A DNA stretch of 64,000 nucleotides from Candidatus Peribacteria bacterium (GTDB taxonomy: Bacteria; Patescibacteriota; Gracilibacteria; Peribacterales; Peribacteraceae), in assembly GCA_016866875.1 (NCBI GenBank), contig VGKY01000003.1:32708-96707 (forward strand). Direction: 5' to 3'. The notes beneath the pieces were generated by a model. The model had not been told where the DNA came from. It did no database searches and worked only from the letters and a program-made list of their open reading frames with translations. A program made the translations under genes and the position numbers. Shown one piece after another: positions 19,031-29,384 of this stretch; within the stretch, counting starts at the first letter, position 1; each line of letters starts with the position of its first letter.

Positions 19031-21463
19031 ATGTCACCCAACCGATCCCTGCTCCGGTCATCTGCAACGTTATTTGTTGCGGCAATTCTGATCATCATCT
19101 CTCTCCCACAAGAGTGGCGAAGCGGCATTCCGCTGCTCCGATGGCCGTCGATCCACTACGGACTCGATCTCGCGGGAGGAACGCAACTGGATTTCCGCAT
19201 CTCGGAACAAGAAATGCTCGATCAGCGCGCCGCACTCGAGCAGGGTATTGAGCAAGCAAATGCGCAGGGAGCGAGTGTGGAGACCATCGGCAACCTCGAA
19301 ATGCAGGTCACTGCGCTCGACGAGCAGCAGCGCAACGTGCTGGAGGCTATCCGAACAGTTCTGGAACGCCGCATCAACAGCCTGGGAGTGAGTGAAGCGA
19401 CGATCACGCCCTCGGTGATCGGCAACGAAAAGCACCTGCTCGTGGAGTGTCCTGGTGTTGTTGATGTCCAGCAGTGCATTGCAACGGTCGGCAAGACCAT
19501 CAAGCTGGAATTCAAAGAAGAGTACACGGAGGCCACGGCCGAGTACCGTGCTGGCGTGGAAAAGTCTGTGCGGGATGCACAGCGACGCCTGTCGGAAAGC
19601 GGCATCACACTCGCCGCGCTCGCCGAGGACATGAGCGGCAAGCTCGGAGTGATCTCGCTTGGCGAGCAGCTGTACTTCAAGAGCACGCTCCCCAAGGGCC
19701 TGGAAGATCTCTGGAATCTGTCGCCGAAGAGCGGCGTGCAGCGCAGGGAGGCAACCATCACCGTCCCCTCTCAAGATGAGCAGGGCAACCCAACCGAGAA
19801 AATGGTCGATGGCATCTTCCTGAGTGAAATCACACGCGCAAAGACCCAGACTGGCCGCACGGTGAATGAAGCCCCGACGGCCTTCACGCTCTTGCAGCGT
19901 AGCGAGGATGGCGTGAAGTACGTCGAGCACATCAAGGGGCCTCTCGCCGCATCCACGTCTCCGCGAATCGTCGGGACTCTGCGCGCCATGAAAGCGGGAG
20001 AACTCAAAGCGGTTGCGATGGATGACGGCACCAGTAGGGTCCTCTTCCTGCGTACCTTCATCCCCGGTAGTGATGAGGCGCACGTGAGCCACATCCTCGT
20101 CGCGTACAAAGGAGCAACCCAAGCCGCCTCCTCGGTGACACGCACCAAGGAACAGGCTGCCGCTCTCGCCCGGGAACTCAAGGTGGAAATCGCTGCGGGA
20201 GCAAGCTTCGAGCAGATTGCAAAAACGAAGTCCGACGCCGATTCCGCCAGTCGTGGAGGCAAGATGGAGGCCGTGGCGAGAGGCACCATCTCTCCGGGCT
20301 TCGAACAGGTAGCATTCAGCCAGGATGTCGGAACTGTAAGCGACCCTGTCGAGACGCAGTACGGCTACCACATCATCCGCACCGATGCTCCTCCGAGCAC
20401 CTCTGCCGACATGGTGGGCTACGACGAACTGATCATCGCCGCGGATCCGGATGCTCTGCGAGCCGGCCAGATCCTCGCCGACCTGCAAGCCGGCCGCGTG
20501 CGCTCTAAAGAAGAGGCTGTCACGTTGCGTTCCATCTTCTTCTCGCTCGAACCCACCGGCTGGAAGGACACAGCGCTTGATGGCAAGCACTTCCGCTCTG
20601 CGACGGTGACGCTCGATCCCGTGACCAATATCCCCGTGGTGCAGATCCTCTTTGATGAGGAGGGCGGCAGACTCTTCCAAGAGCTCACCAAGCGCAATGT
20701 CGGCAAGCGCCTCGCGATCTTCGTCGGTGGAGACCTCATTTCCGCACCGGTGGTACAGGGGGAGATCTCCGGAGGATCGGCCGTGATCACCGGCAGTCAA
20801 AACTTCGACGAAGCCCGTCTCCTCGCTCAAGACCTCAACACCGGAGCGATCCCCGCACCCATCTTCCTCGCTGGGCAGCGCACAGTGGAGGCCACGCTCG
20901 GAGCGGATGCCCTGCGCACATCGATGCAGGCCTCCGCGGTGGGCATCGTGCTCCTCATGATCTACATGCTCCTGGTCTACCGCATGCTCGGCGCTCTCGC
21001 CAATATCGCCCTCACGCTCTATACGCTGCTCTACTTCGTGATGATGAAGCTGCCCCTCTTCCTCTTCTCAGGGCAGTACGTCGTGCTCACACTCGCGGGT
21101 ATGGCCGGCATCATCCTCAGTACGGGTATGGCGGTGGATGCCAACGTGCTAATCTTTGAACGCATTAAAGAAGAGCTTCGACGTGGCAGGAGCTTCGCCC
21201 TCGCGCTCGAGACGGGATTTGAGAAGGCATGGCCCAGTATCCGCGACGGCAACGTCTCTACGCTCATTACCTGCTCTATCCTCTTCATGATCGGTACGTC
21301 GATCGTTCGCGGCTTCGCGATCACCCTCGGCCTCGGCGTCTTCCTCTCGATGTTCACGGCGATCACCGTGACAAAGTGGCTGGCGCGCAAGGTTGCCGCT
21401 ACGCCGCTTGCGGAGCGAACGGAGCTCTTTGGGGTGAAGCGGTCACCGCCGCAACAAGGCTAG
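19031..21463 (+). CDS. secD: Protein translocase subunit SecD with internal PpiC-type PPIase domain
   Basis: IHYGLDLAGGTQLDFRI, ERRINSLGVSEATI, GMAVDANVLIFERIKEELRRG; embedded parvulin at 20078..20395. Confidence 0.93.
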   Translation: MSPNRSLLRSSATLFVAAILIIISLPQEWRSGIPLLRWPSIHYGLDLAGGTQLDFRISEQEMLDQRAALEQGIEQANAQGASVETIGNLEMQVTALDEQQRNVLEAIRTVLERRINSLGVSEATITPSVIGNEKHLLVECPGVVDVQQCIATVGKTIKLEFKEEYTEATAEYRAGVEKSVRDAQRRLSESGITLAALAEDMSGKLGVISLGEQLYFKSTLPKGLEDLWNLSPKSGVQRREATITVPSQDEQGNPTEKMVDGIFLSEITRAKTQTGRTVNEAPTAFTLLQRSEDGVKYVEHIKGPLAASTSPRIVGTLRAMKAGELKAVAMDDGTSRVLFLRTFIPGSDEAHVSHILVAYKGATQAASSVTRTKEQAAALARELKVEIAAGASFEQIAKTKSDADSASRGGKMEAVARGTISPGFEQVAFSQDVGTVSDPVETQYGYHIIRTDAPPSTSADMVGYDELIIAADPDALRAGQILADLQAGRVRSKEEAVTLRSIFFSLEPTGWKDTALDGKHFRSATVTLDPVTNIPVVQILFDEEGGRLFQELTKRNVGKRLAIFVGGDLISAPVVQGEISGGSAVITGSQNFDEARLLAQDLNTGAIPAPIFLAGQRTVEATLGADALRTSMQASAVGIVLLMIYMLLVYRMLGALANIALTLYTLLYFVMMKLPLFLFSGQYVVLTLAGMAGIILSTGMAVDANVLIFERIKEELRRGRSFALALETGFEKAWPSIRDGNVSTLITCSILFMIGTSIVRGFAITLGLGVFLSMFTAITVTKWLARKVAATPLAERTELFGVKRSPPQQG

Positions 21464-22614
21464 AAGTCTTCTGGTGCGTACAGCCGTCCATGCTTCAGCT
21501 CTACCGGTATTGTCTGCTGTACAGGCAAGACATCACCGGACGTTCGTCCTGCCAAAGCAATAAGTATTTTTCTATATATTTCGGCGACGATACGATTCTG
21601 TTTATCGCCGGACTCCCCGTAATGATCGACGCCCGGGGCAGAATTGATTTCAATAACCTGATAGGAGTTCTTCTCGGCATGCAAAGGCTTCCTGATATCG
21701 TCTTGCACCATCAAATCCAAGCCGCAATAACGCAGGCCCATCGTCTTCACAATCTTTGCCGCAAGGGTGGCATAGCTGGGATGTATGTCTGCTGTCGCAT
21801 CCACCGCTTCACCCCCACTCGAAAGATTCTTGTTATCGAGAAGAGCAAACGCAGAACCCATAGGAAGAACGGTAGCGCGCGTCATCTTGTAGCGACGCAA
21901 CCGGTTACTGATCCGGAAATCATTAGTTTGGATTTTTGTATCCCTTCCGCGCAGCTCGAAATCTTCCTGTTTCGCGCAGAGCAATTGATCAATGGTGGAC
22001 ATACCATCGCCGGTCACCGTAAGAGGCAAACGCTCGTAAGCCGAAAGAACCTCGCCGTCCAATACAACGATTCTATAGTCATGGCCCTCGACCAGAGGCT
22101 GAACCAGAAACACCTTATCGATCTTGGTGATGGCGCGTGCGGCCTGCATGAATGTTCGCCTGTCATTTGCAACACACACAAGCCTGCCTTGTGAAGCCGT
22201 ATTTGGCTTCAATACCACTGGGAAACCTACATTGTTTTTCGCATGTTGGTATGCCGCATCCACGCTATCGCCACTGAGAAGGGATTCCGCAAATTGCGGC
22301 GCGTAAAACGTCTTGCCAGGGATAACGTTAAAACCCGCCTGTTGTAAAAAATGGGAAGCAAAGCCTTTGTCTACCGCCACCTCCATAGAACCCATGCCAT
22401 TCAAATCAAAATGCGCACCACGAAAGTAGGTTTTGGTGCCGTCGGTCCGGGTCACACATCCGAAATGTTGCCATACCGGCTCAATTTCGACCTGAATTCT
22501 CATTTCATCTCCGAGCATCTTCATCATCTTCGCTATGTGACGCGCAGGAAGATTTTCAAGGCGCAAGCGCCTTCGTTCGAGTTCAACGTTGGCGATAGGA
22601 ATGCTTTCGCTCAT
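21460..22614 (-). CDS. ATP-grasp ligase, cyanophycin synthetase/GshAB-like
   Basis: FPVVLKPNTASQGRLV, VQPLVEGHDYRIVVLDGEVLSAYERLPLTVTGDG, YQVIEINSAPGVDHY; possible N-term extension to 22704. Confidence 0.75.
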   Translation of the reverse strand: MSESIPIANVELERRRLRLENLPARHIAKMMKMLGDEMRIQVEIEPVWQHFGCVTRTDGTKTYFRGAHFDLNGMGSMEVAVDKGFASHFLQQAGFNVIPGKTFYAPQFAESLLSGDSVDAAYQHAKNNVGFPVVLKPNTASQGRLVCVANDRRTFMQAARAITKIDKVFLVQPLVEGHDYRIVVLDGEVLSAYERLPLTVTGDGMSTIDQLLCAKQEDFELRGRDTKIQTNDFRISNRLRRYKMTRATVLPMGSAFALLDNKNLSSGGEAVDATADIHPSYATLAAKIVKTMGLRYCGLDLMVQDDIRKPLHAEKNSYQVIEINSAPGVDHYGESGDKQNRIVAEIYRKILIALAGRTSGDVLPVQQTIPVELKHGRLYAPEDF

Positions 22615-22702
22615 AAAGTTGATTACTTTAATCCATCTTCGAATGTAGTCAAATAGAACGGACCCGAGCAAAAAGAGGAGGATTGGCTCATAATGCCGTC
22701 TC

Positions 22703-23044
22703 ATGAATACTCTTACCATCCACGACCTCGAACTCTGGACCCATATCGGTGTTCCCGAAGAGGAACGTAAAACCGAGCAACGGATCCTGGTGACAATCGA
22801 ACTCCTGAGTGATCTTTCCCCTGTAGGAAAAACCGATGACGTCACGCAGGGGATCGACTACGAGCAGTTGGTCCATGATGTCCGCGTTCTCGCCAAAATC
22901 GAACGGAAGACGATCGAGCGGCTTGCGGAAGATATCGCAGCGATGATTTTGAAATCCTATAAGCCAGAATCAGTGAAGGTGTCTGTGTTGAAGCAACCGC
23001 TGCCGGGAGTGAGAGGTGTAAAAGCAACCATCACTCGACCATAA
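22703..23044 (+). CDS. folB: Dihydroneopterin aldolase
   Basis: NTLTIHDLELWTHIGVPEEERKTEQRILVTIEL...DYEQLVHDVR...RKTIERLAEDIA. Confidence 0.88.
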   Translation: MNTLTIHDLELWTHIGVPEEERKTEQRILVTIELLSDLSPVGKTDDVTQGIDYEQLVHDVRVLAKIERKTIERLAEDIAAMILKSYKPESVKVSVLKQPLPGVRGVKATITRP

Positions 23045-23073
23045 AAGTACACTGGAGGAATCCGCAGCCACTG

Positions 23074-23257
23074 GGCCTGCCTGCCGGTAGGCAGGGGTGA
23101 AGAGGAAGGCACAGCTCTGCGCCGCAGCGCAGTCGAGCTGGAAACGCCGAAGCCTTGGAGGCGTTTCCAGCGAGACCCAGGGCCGAGAGGAGGGGCTTTG
23201 GCTGCGGGTGCGCTTTTCTTTGCTACTTTCTTTTGTCGCGCAGACAAAAGAAAGTAG
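23074..23257. repeat. ~185-bp structured repeat, copy B
   Basis: Aligns with 13079..13266; terminal hairpin CTACTTTCTTTTGTC/GACAAAAGAAAGTAG. Confidence 0.9.
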
Positions 23258-23268
23258 ATTGATACTGC

Positions 23269-23772
23269 ATGGTTCCCAATCAACACATCTACATCGGCCT
23301 CGGCTCCAATATCCACCCGGAAAATCACCTCCGGAAAGCTGCCTCTATGCTTCGTAGTCACTTCCCCGCTATCCAGTATTCCTCTGTGTACAGATCCTCT
23401 GCACGCGAAGTGGAGGATCAGGATGATTTTTTAAATGCCGTAGCGCATGCCACCACAGAAAAATCCCCGGGGGAGATCCATACCATCCTCCAGGCAATCG
23501 AATCCTCCCTTGGCAAAGCTCCACCCTATCGCTTTGGCCCACGTACCATCGATCTGGATCTACTGCTCTGCGGGGACATGGTTATCCCTCATAAAGATGG
23601 CTGTCAGCTCGTTGTTCCCCATCCCAGAATGCATGAACGCCGGTTCGTTCTGGGACCGCTCTGTGAGCTCATTGATCCTCAAACTCTCCACCCCCTCCTC
23701 GGAGTATCGTGGGAGTCTCTTCTAGAAAAAACTCTGGATCAACACTGTGCACTCACGCCTATCACACTATGA
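23269..23772 (+). CDS. folK: 2-amino-4-hydroxy-6-hydroxymethyldihydropteridine pyrophosphokinase
   Basis: [18 protein letters not shown]...[16 protein letters not shown]...[19 protein letters not shown]. Confidence 0.92.
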   Translation: MVPNQHIYIGLGSNIHPENHLRKAASMLRSHFPAIQYSSVYRSSAREVEDQDDFLNAVAHATTEKSPGEIHTILQAIESSLGKAPPYRFGPRTIDLDLLLCGDMVIPHKDGCQLVVPHPRMHERRFVLGPLCELIDPQTLHPLLGVSWESLLEKTLDQHCALTPITL

Positions 23773-23779
23773 TAAGAGC

Positions 23780-24322
23780 ATGGAAAAGCTATTCCATGAT
23801 CTTCTGAAGGCCATCGGCGAAGACCCCAAGCGTACTGGTCTTCTCAAAACCCCCAAACGCGCTGCTGAGGCCATGAAATTTTTAACGAAGGGCTACGATG
23901 AGAGCCTCAAAACGATTGTGAACGGCGCGCTCTTCCCCACAGAAACCGATGGCATGGTGATCGTCCGGGACATCGAGTGCTACAGCCTCTGCGAGCACCA
24001 TCTGCTCCCCTTCACAGGAAAGGTGCATGTGGGCTATGTGCCGAGCAAGCATGTGCTGGGCCTCAGCAAGATCGCCCGCATCGTCGATATGTATGCGCGT
24101 AGGCTCCAAACCCAGGAGCGCCTCACACAGCAGATCTGCGATGCCCTGGAGAAGGCGCTGAAGCCCAAGGGTATTGGTGTGGTCATGGAAGCCAATCACT
24201 TCTGCATGATGATGCGGGGAGTGGAAAAGCAGCACAGCCAGGCCATGACCAGCACCGTGAAAGGATTGATGAAAAAGGACGAAAAGACACGGGAAGAATT
24301 TTTGCGGCTGATTGGACGGTAG
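23780..24322 (+). CDS. folE: GTP cyclohydrolase I
   Basis: [26 protein letters not shown]...[26 protein letters not shown]. Confidence 0.95.
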   Translation: MEKLFHDLLKAIGEDPKRTGLLKTPKRAAEAMKFLTKGYDESLKTIVNGALFPTETDGMVIVRDIECYSLCEHHLLPFTGKVHVGYVPSKHVLGLSKIARIVDMYARRLQTQERLTQQICDALEKALKPKGIGVVMEANHFCMMMRGVEKQHSQAMTSTVKGLMKKDEKTREEFLRLIGR

Positions 24323-24328
24323 TCCGTT

Positions 24329-25309
24329 TTACGCACCCAGAGCCACGCTTCTCCGCGTTGATGTAGGACCACTAAGGTACAACTCCCGCGTCCCTGCAGC
24401 GACTTTTGCAATCGCCCGATTGACCTCGGAAGAAAGCTCTATGCCCAGCAGCTGCGCGACCTCCTGCACTTCCTGGGCCGTAACTCTCCCACTCTCGATG
24501 GCCTCAGCCCAGACTGCATTTTGGGTGGCAATGAACTTGTCATTGAACATGTACCCCGTTTGTTCGGCCTGCTGTGCGATTTCCTCTGAAGAAAGCGTTC
24601 CCTGCTCCACTCCATCCATCCACACGGCGTTCTGCAGATCCTCCACCTTTCCGGTTTCGGTGAGCACTTCATTCCACAATCCCTCATGATTCTCTCGGAT
24701 ACCATCCGCTACATCCTTGCCCTCCCCATACACAGCAGCCGGCCGATCATTTCTGTCATAACCCGTCACATCGATGACATGCGTTTCGGTATCACCCTCG
24801 AGAAGCACCGTGTCATCTGTGACTTCTTGGCCATCCACAATCAACACAGCACCATTGCCTGACTGCAAATCCACCTGATCTGTATGACGCTCTTCGTGCA
24901 CTAAAATCCCCTGAAGATCCGCTTTGGCACCATGTGCCACCTGATTGGCACTCACATAAATCTCAGAAACTTCTCCGTCAACCGGAGCCATGCCTCCAAC
25001 TCCCGGAGCAAGATTGGCAACCTGAACACTCCCGTATTCCGCTGCAAGCGGCGCGATCACATTCTGTCGATGCTCGAGTATCTGGCGAATCTCATTCGCG
25101 GTCTCATCGACGATTCCCTGGCGCACCTCAAACTCCAGCAACTTGAGCTCGATATCGATCTGCCGCGATACATCGTCTAAGGTCGTCGCATACTGTGTGG
25201 CACGCTGCAGGCGCTCCTCTCCTGAAAGGATTTCCATCGTCCCCGGGTTTTCTGCCAGTACTAGTGAACTTCTGTTCATGCGCACAGTGTGCATGCGACG
25301 ATCGGGCAT
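24329..25309 (-). CDS. Hypothetical protein with HEERH motif
   Basis: 326-aa ORF; GILVHEERHTDQVDLQSG could be a gluzincin-like motif. Confidence 0.5.
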   Translation of the reverse strand: MPDRRMHTVRMNRSSLVLAENPGTMEILSGEERLQRATQYATTLDDVSRQIDIELKLLEFEVRQGIVDETANEIRQILEHRQNVIAPLAAEYGSVQVANLAPGVGGMAPVDGEVSEIYVSANQVAHGAKADLQGILVHEERHTDQVDLQSGNGAVLIVDGQEVTDDTVLLEGDTETHVIDVTGYDRNDRPAAVYGEGKDVADGIRENHEGLWNEVLTETGKVEDLQNAVWMDGVEQGTLSSEEIAQQAEQTGYMFNDKFIATQNAVWAEAIESGRVTAQEVQEVAQLLGIELSSEVNRAIAKVAAGTRELYLSGPTSTRRSVALGA

Positions 25310-25393
25310 GCATTTCTAAAGTCATGCGAATTGCTCACACTCAAATTTTATCTCTTCTATAAGCCAAGATTCCGTTCCATTCGAAGTCGGAAA

Positions 25394-25430
25394 CTTTTCA
25401 ATTTTCCATCTTCAATTTTCAATTCATAAC
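25394..25430. repeat. 7-nt tandem microrepeat
   Basis: ttttcaa ttttcca tcttcaa ttttcaa ttcataa. Confidence 0.8.
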
Positions 25431-25933
25431 CTCTTCTCATACACCAGAAACGTGTACGCCGGCTGCCCTTCTTGTGCTTCATGTCTCTCACTGCTCACTT
25501 CCATCCACTGCTTGGAGTGAAACTCGGGAAAGTACGCATCACCCGCGATCGTTGTATGTACACGTGTCAGGTACACACGATCTGCCTTTGGTAATGCTTC
25601 TCTGTAAATCTCCCCTCCACCAATGACAAAAACTTCATCTTCACCTTTTGCCATATTTCCGTTTTGCCCCTTTGCCTTCTCCAGTGCCTCCTCCAACGAA
25701 CCCACCACGTCACATCCCTCTGCTCTCAATCCCTTCTGCCGCGTAATCACAATATTGGGTCGCTTCGGAAGTGGATGGCCGATGGACTCGTAGGTCTTTC
25801 GGCCCATGATCACAACATGCCCCTGCGTCGTGCGACGAAAATACTGGAGATCCGCAGGGATATCCCACGGAATCCTCCCATGATCGCCGATCACGTTGTT
25901 TTCGGATGCCGCTGCTATGAGAGAGATGCGCAC
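25424..25933 (-). CDS. folA: Dihydrofolate reductase
   Basis: ISLIAAASENNVIGDHGRIPWDIPADLQYFRRTTQGHVVIMGRKTYESI. Confidence 0.95.
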   Translation of the reverse strand: MRISLIAAASENNVIGDHGRIPWDIPADLQYFRRTTQGHVVIMGRKTYESIGHPLPKRPNIVITRQKGLRAEGCDVVGSLEEALEKAKGQNGNMAKGEDEVFVIGGGEIYREALPKADRVYLTRVHTTIAGDAYFPEFHSKQWMEVSSERHEAQEGQPAYTFLVYEKRL

Positions 25934-25950
25934 ACACCCATTGTATCACA

Positions 25951-26784
25951 TTACACCGCAATCGGCGCCTTGATGCTGGGGTGCGGATCGTAGTGGAGGA
26001 TTGCGAAATCCCCAAAGCGGAAATCGAAGATGGATTTCACGTCAGGATTGATCTTGAGCTGCGGCAGTGCCTTGGGCTCGCGCGATAACTGTAACCGCGC
26101 CTGCTCGATGTGATTTTTATAGAGGTGCACATCACCGAATGTGTGGACGAAATCGCCGACACCCAGTCCGCACACCTGCGCGACCATGTGTGTGAGAAGG
26201 GAATAGGACGCAATGTTGAAGGGCACGCCGAGGAAGACGTCGGCAGAGCGCTGATAGAGCTGGCAGCTCAATTTTCCATTTGCGACATAAAACTGAAACA
26301 GACAATGGCACGGCGCAAGCGCCATCCTCCCCTGCTCTACGTTCTGCTGCGGACCGATGGACTCATCGGGGAGATCTGCAGGGTTCCACGCAGAAACAAT
26401 GAGGCGGCGTGAATGCGGTCGGGCCTTGATCTGCTCAATCACTTCGCTCACCTGATCGATCACGCGCCCATGGGGCCCCTCCCACGCACGCCATTGCTTG
26501 CCGTAGACCGGGCCGAGATCCCCCTTTTCTGTCGCCCATTCGTCCCAGATCGACACGCCATTCTCCGTAAGATAGTTGATGTTCGTGGATCCCATCAAAA
26601 ACCAGAGCAGCTCATGGATGATGGCACGCGTGGAAAGCTTCTTCGTTGTCAGCATGGGAAATCCCTCGTTCAAATCAAACCGCATCTGCGCCCCGAAGAT
26701 GGAGTACGTGCCCGTCCCCGTGCGGTCGTCTTTGACGGTGCCACTCTCGAGGATATGCTGCAGGAGATCGAGGTATTGGCGCAT
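25951..26784 (-). CDS. thyA: Thymidylate synthase
   Basis: [59 protein letters not shown]. Confidence 0.97.
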   Translation of the reverse strand: MRQYLDLLQHILESGTVKDDRTGTGTYSIFGAQMRFDLNEGFPMLTTKKLSTRAIIHELLWFLMGSTNINYLTENGVSIWDEWATEKGDLGPVYGKQWRAWEGPHGRVIDQVSEVIEQIKARPHSRRLIVSAWNPADLPDESIGPQQNVEQGRMALAPCHCLFQFYVANGKLSCQLYQRSADVFLGVPFNIASYSLLTHMVAQVCGLGVGDFVHTFGDVHLYKNHIEQARLQLSREPKALPQLKINPDVKSIFDFRFGDFAILHYDPHPSIKAPIAV

Positions 26785-26791
26785 GGAGACT

Positions 26792-26828
26792 CATGCTACA
26801 AGCTCTAAGCTCTACGCTACAAGCTACT
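26792..26828. repeat. 7-nt tandem microrepeat
   Basis: agctcta agctcta cgctaca agctact. Confidence 0.8.
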
Positions 26829-27573
26829 TTCTCCCCGCATATCTCCACGCCATCTCGAAAATCTGCCGCTGCGTCTCGGCGACTTCCTTGCTTTCGATGA
26901 TGACACCGAAAACCTCCTCGCCGTGCCCAAAGGAGCAGATGGCGACTTTGTGATCGTAGATATTGATCTCGTTGCGGAAATCGAAATCTTTGGTGGGAAC
27001 AAGACGAATCTCCCGGAGCCTTTGACGGTCTTCTCCATGAACTTTCTTTCCCGCGGCATCATCGGGCGCAATGCCGCGTAGGTGGATGCCGCGCTTCACA
27101 CGCGCAGCGACGTACTCCTCGTCATAGCCTGGCCAAAACTGTCGCACGGCTGCGGAGTTGGCAAAGTTCAGAAGTTCGCCGCTCGCCATGAGCGTATCTT
27201 CGTACACCTTGCGCACACCTTCCCACCCCTCAAAGAACCGCACGTGAGGACTGCGGTGCTTTGCTCCTTGCAAGGAGCGCAGTTCCGGAAGCACACGCTC
27301 GAGCGCTTCGGCATTCTTGCGCGCCTCGATGCTGAGGTACTCCGGAGCAACGGGGGCGTACCACTTCGCGCGCATCTTTCTTTCCATGGTGAAGATCCCC
27401 TTTTGCACCATCCCCTCAAGCGCGTTGTAGCTCGTGATGCGGTTGAGCTTGCTCAATTTCGCGTACTCCGATGCTGGTGCGGATCCAAGGGAAAGCCCAA
27501 CGAGATAGAGCTGAGCCTCTTTATCATCGAGACCGATGCTTTCGAGGATGGGAAGGAGTGCACGGGGCATCAA
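26824..27573 (-). CDS. TrmB-family transcriptional regulator
   Basis: LESIGLDDKEAQLYLVGLSLGSAPASEYAKLSKLNRITSYNALEGMVQKGIF. Confidence 0.8.
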   Translation of the reverse strand: MMPRALLPILESIGLDDKEAQLYLVGLSLGSAPASEYAKLSKLNRITSYNALEGMVQKGIFTMERKMRAKWYAPVAPEYLSIEARKNAEALERVLPELRSLQGAKHRSPHVRFFEGWEGVRKVYEDTLMASGELLNFANSAAVRQFWPGYDEEYVAARVKRGIHLRGIAPDDAAGKKVHGEDRQRLREIRLVPTKDFDFRNEINIYDHKVAICSFGHGEEVFGVIIESKEVAETQRQIFEMAWRYAGRK

Positions 27574-27831
27574 AAATGGAGAATGAACAATGATGAAGAA
27601 TTCAATGACTTTGTGAGAGTAGCAAGTTGTTATTATTTTTTACAACAAATATGCCCTGAGAATTTTTTGTGTTAATTCCTTATGGGAATAGGAGATACTA
27701 AGGAAGAGAAGCGTTGATCAAAATAAGAACAGTGCAATTCTTGTGCACAGAAAGTTATTTCAAGAACACGAGACTCATTCCACAATCGCCTGGAAATTCT
27801 TCTTAACTTAATTCTTCATTACTCAATTCCT

Positions 27832-29334
27832 ATGAACCCCATCTCTTCCCCTCTCAAAGACGCGCTCGTCGCGGATGCAAAATTCGCCCGCGCAGGGGCA
27901 GATCTCGAGTTTACTCCGGCGATGAAAACCAAGGCTGATGTCATTGCGTTTGCCAAGAAACACAACGCCACCTTCGCGGACTACACCTTCGTCGATGTCC
28001 CCGGAACGCTCCAGCACACCACGAAGCCCATCCATGAGCTTGCCGACATCTTCGAAGGCGGAGCGGGATTTGATGGAAGCAGCATTCGCGGATTTCAGAA
28101 CATCGAGGAGAGCGACATGCTCCTGATGCCCGACCCTGCTTCGGCCATCCTCGATACGTTCCATGGCGAGCCGACGGTGGCGCTTCTGTGTGATGTGAAA
28201 GACCCAACCTCGGGAAAGCTCTACGACAGAAGCCCGCGAACCATTGCACGCAGGGCCGTAGAGCATCTGCAACAGAGCGGTATTGCTGACACCGCCTACT
28301 TTGGCCCGGAGGCGGAGTTCTTCGTCTTCGACTCCGTCCGCTACGACCAGAGCAGCAACGGATGCTTCTACGAAGTGGATTCGAAGGAAGGCATCTGGAA
28401 TACGGGAAAGACGGAAGAGGGAGGAAACCTCGGCTACAAGATCCGCAACAAAGAGGGGTATTTCCCCGGTGCTCCCATGGATCAGCTCAAGTCCCTGCGC
28501 GCCGCGATGGTGAGGGAACTCGAGGCCTCGGGCATCAAGATCGAAACAGTCCACCACGAAGTGGCGACAGCCGGCCAGGGCGAGATCGACATGGAACGAG
28601 ACGAAATGCTCACCATGGCCGACAAGCTCATCCGCTACAAGTACATCCTGAGAAACGTCGCCGCGCAATTTGGCAAGACGGTGACCTTCATGCCCAAGCC
28701 TCTCTTTGGAGACAATGGCTCGGGAATGCACGTCCACATGAGTCTGTGGAAGGAAGGAAGCCCCCTCTTCGCCGGAGGAAACTACGCGGGCTTAAGCGAC
28801 ATGGCGCTTTCCTACATCGCTGGACTCCTCAAGCACGCTCCGGCGCTCTGTGCTCTCTGCAACCCGACGACCAACAGCTACAAGCGCCTCGTCCCGGGCT
28901 TCGAAGCTCCGGTGAACCTCATCTACTCCGCCAGAAACCGCTCCGCGGCGATCCGTATCCCCATGTATAGCCAGAACCCCAAAGCCAAGCGCGTGGAGTT
29001 TAGGATGCCCGATGCCGCCTGCAACCCCTACCTCGCCTTCTCGGCGCTGCTGCTTGCAGGACTCGATGGCATCGAGCAGGGCCTGAAGCCTGGTGCTCAC
29101 ACGGACGAAAACCTCTACAAGATGGATAGTGCGAAGCTCAGCCAAATCCCGCATGCACCAGCAAGCTTGGACGCAGCACTCGATGCTCTCGAAGCAGACC
29201 ATGCGTTCCTCACGAAGAGCGGCGTCTTCTCCGAAAGCTTCATCGCAGGCTACATCGAAGGCAAGCGCGCAGAGTGCTCCGAGGGCGGCATGCGCCCGAC
29301 ACCTTGGGAGTTCTACCGCTACTTCGACGTGTAA
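27832..29334 (+). CDS. glnA: Glutamine synthetase
   Basis: GAGFDGSSIRGFQNIEESDM, GPEAEFFVFD, MPKPLFGDNGSGMHVHMSLWK, NPTTNSYKRLVPGFEAPVN. Confidence 0.97.
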   Translation: MNPISSPLKDALVADAKFARAGADLEFTPAMKTKADVIAFAKKHNATFADYTFVDVPGTLQHTTKPIHELADIFEGGAGFDGSSIRGFQNIEESDMLLMPDPASAILDTFHGEPTVALLCDVKDPTSGKLYDRSPRTIARRAVEHLQQSGIADTAYFGPEAEFFVFDSVRYDQSSNGCFYEVDSKEGIWNTGKTEEGGNLGYKIRNKEGYFPGAPMDQLKSLRAAMVRELEASGIKIETVHHEVATAGQGEIDMERDEMLTMADKLIRYKYILRNVAAQFGKTVTFMPKPLFGDNGSGMHVHMSLWKEGSPLFAGGNYAGLSDMALSYIAGLLKHAPALCALCNPTTNSYKRLVPGFEAPVNLIYSARNRSAAIRIPMYSQNPKAKRVEFRMPDAACNPYLAFSALLLAGLDGIEQGLKPGAHTDENLYKMDSAKLSQIPHAPASLDAALDALEADHAFLTKSGVFSESFIAGYIEGKRAECSEGGMRPTPWEFYRYFDV

Positions 29335-29343
29335 TCACCCGAA

Positions 29344-29380
29344 ACTGCTCCCTGCTACCTTCTCCCTTCTCCCTTCCCCT
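29344..29380. repeat. 7-nt tandem microrepeat
   Basis: ctgctcc ctgctac cttctcc cttctcc cttcccc. Confidence 0.8.
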
Positions 29381-29384
29381 CCCC

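Noticed and set aside
19070-20830. 586-aa minus-strand ORF opposite secD
   Set aside because: Antisense shadow of a high-GC conserved gene; no recognisable domains, while the plus-strand SecD is unambiguous.
27823-28737. 304-aa ORF opposite glnA (and similar 29682..30581 opposite amt, 55435..56376 opposite the NIF3-like gene, 3026..3937 opposite rplY)
   Set aside because: All are antisense to strong conserved genes and lack domain signatures.
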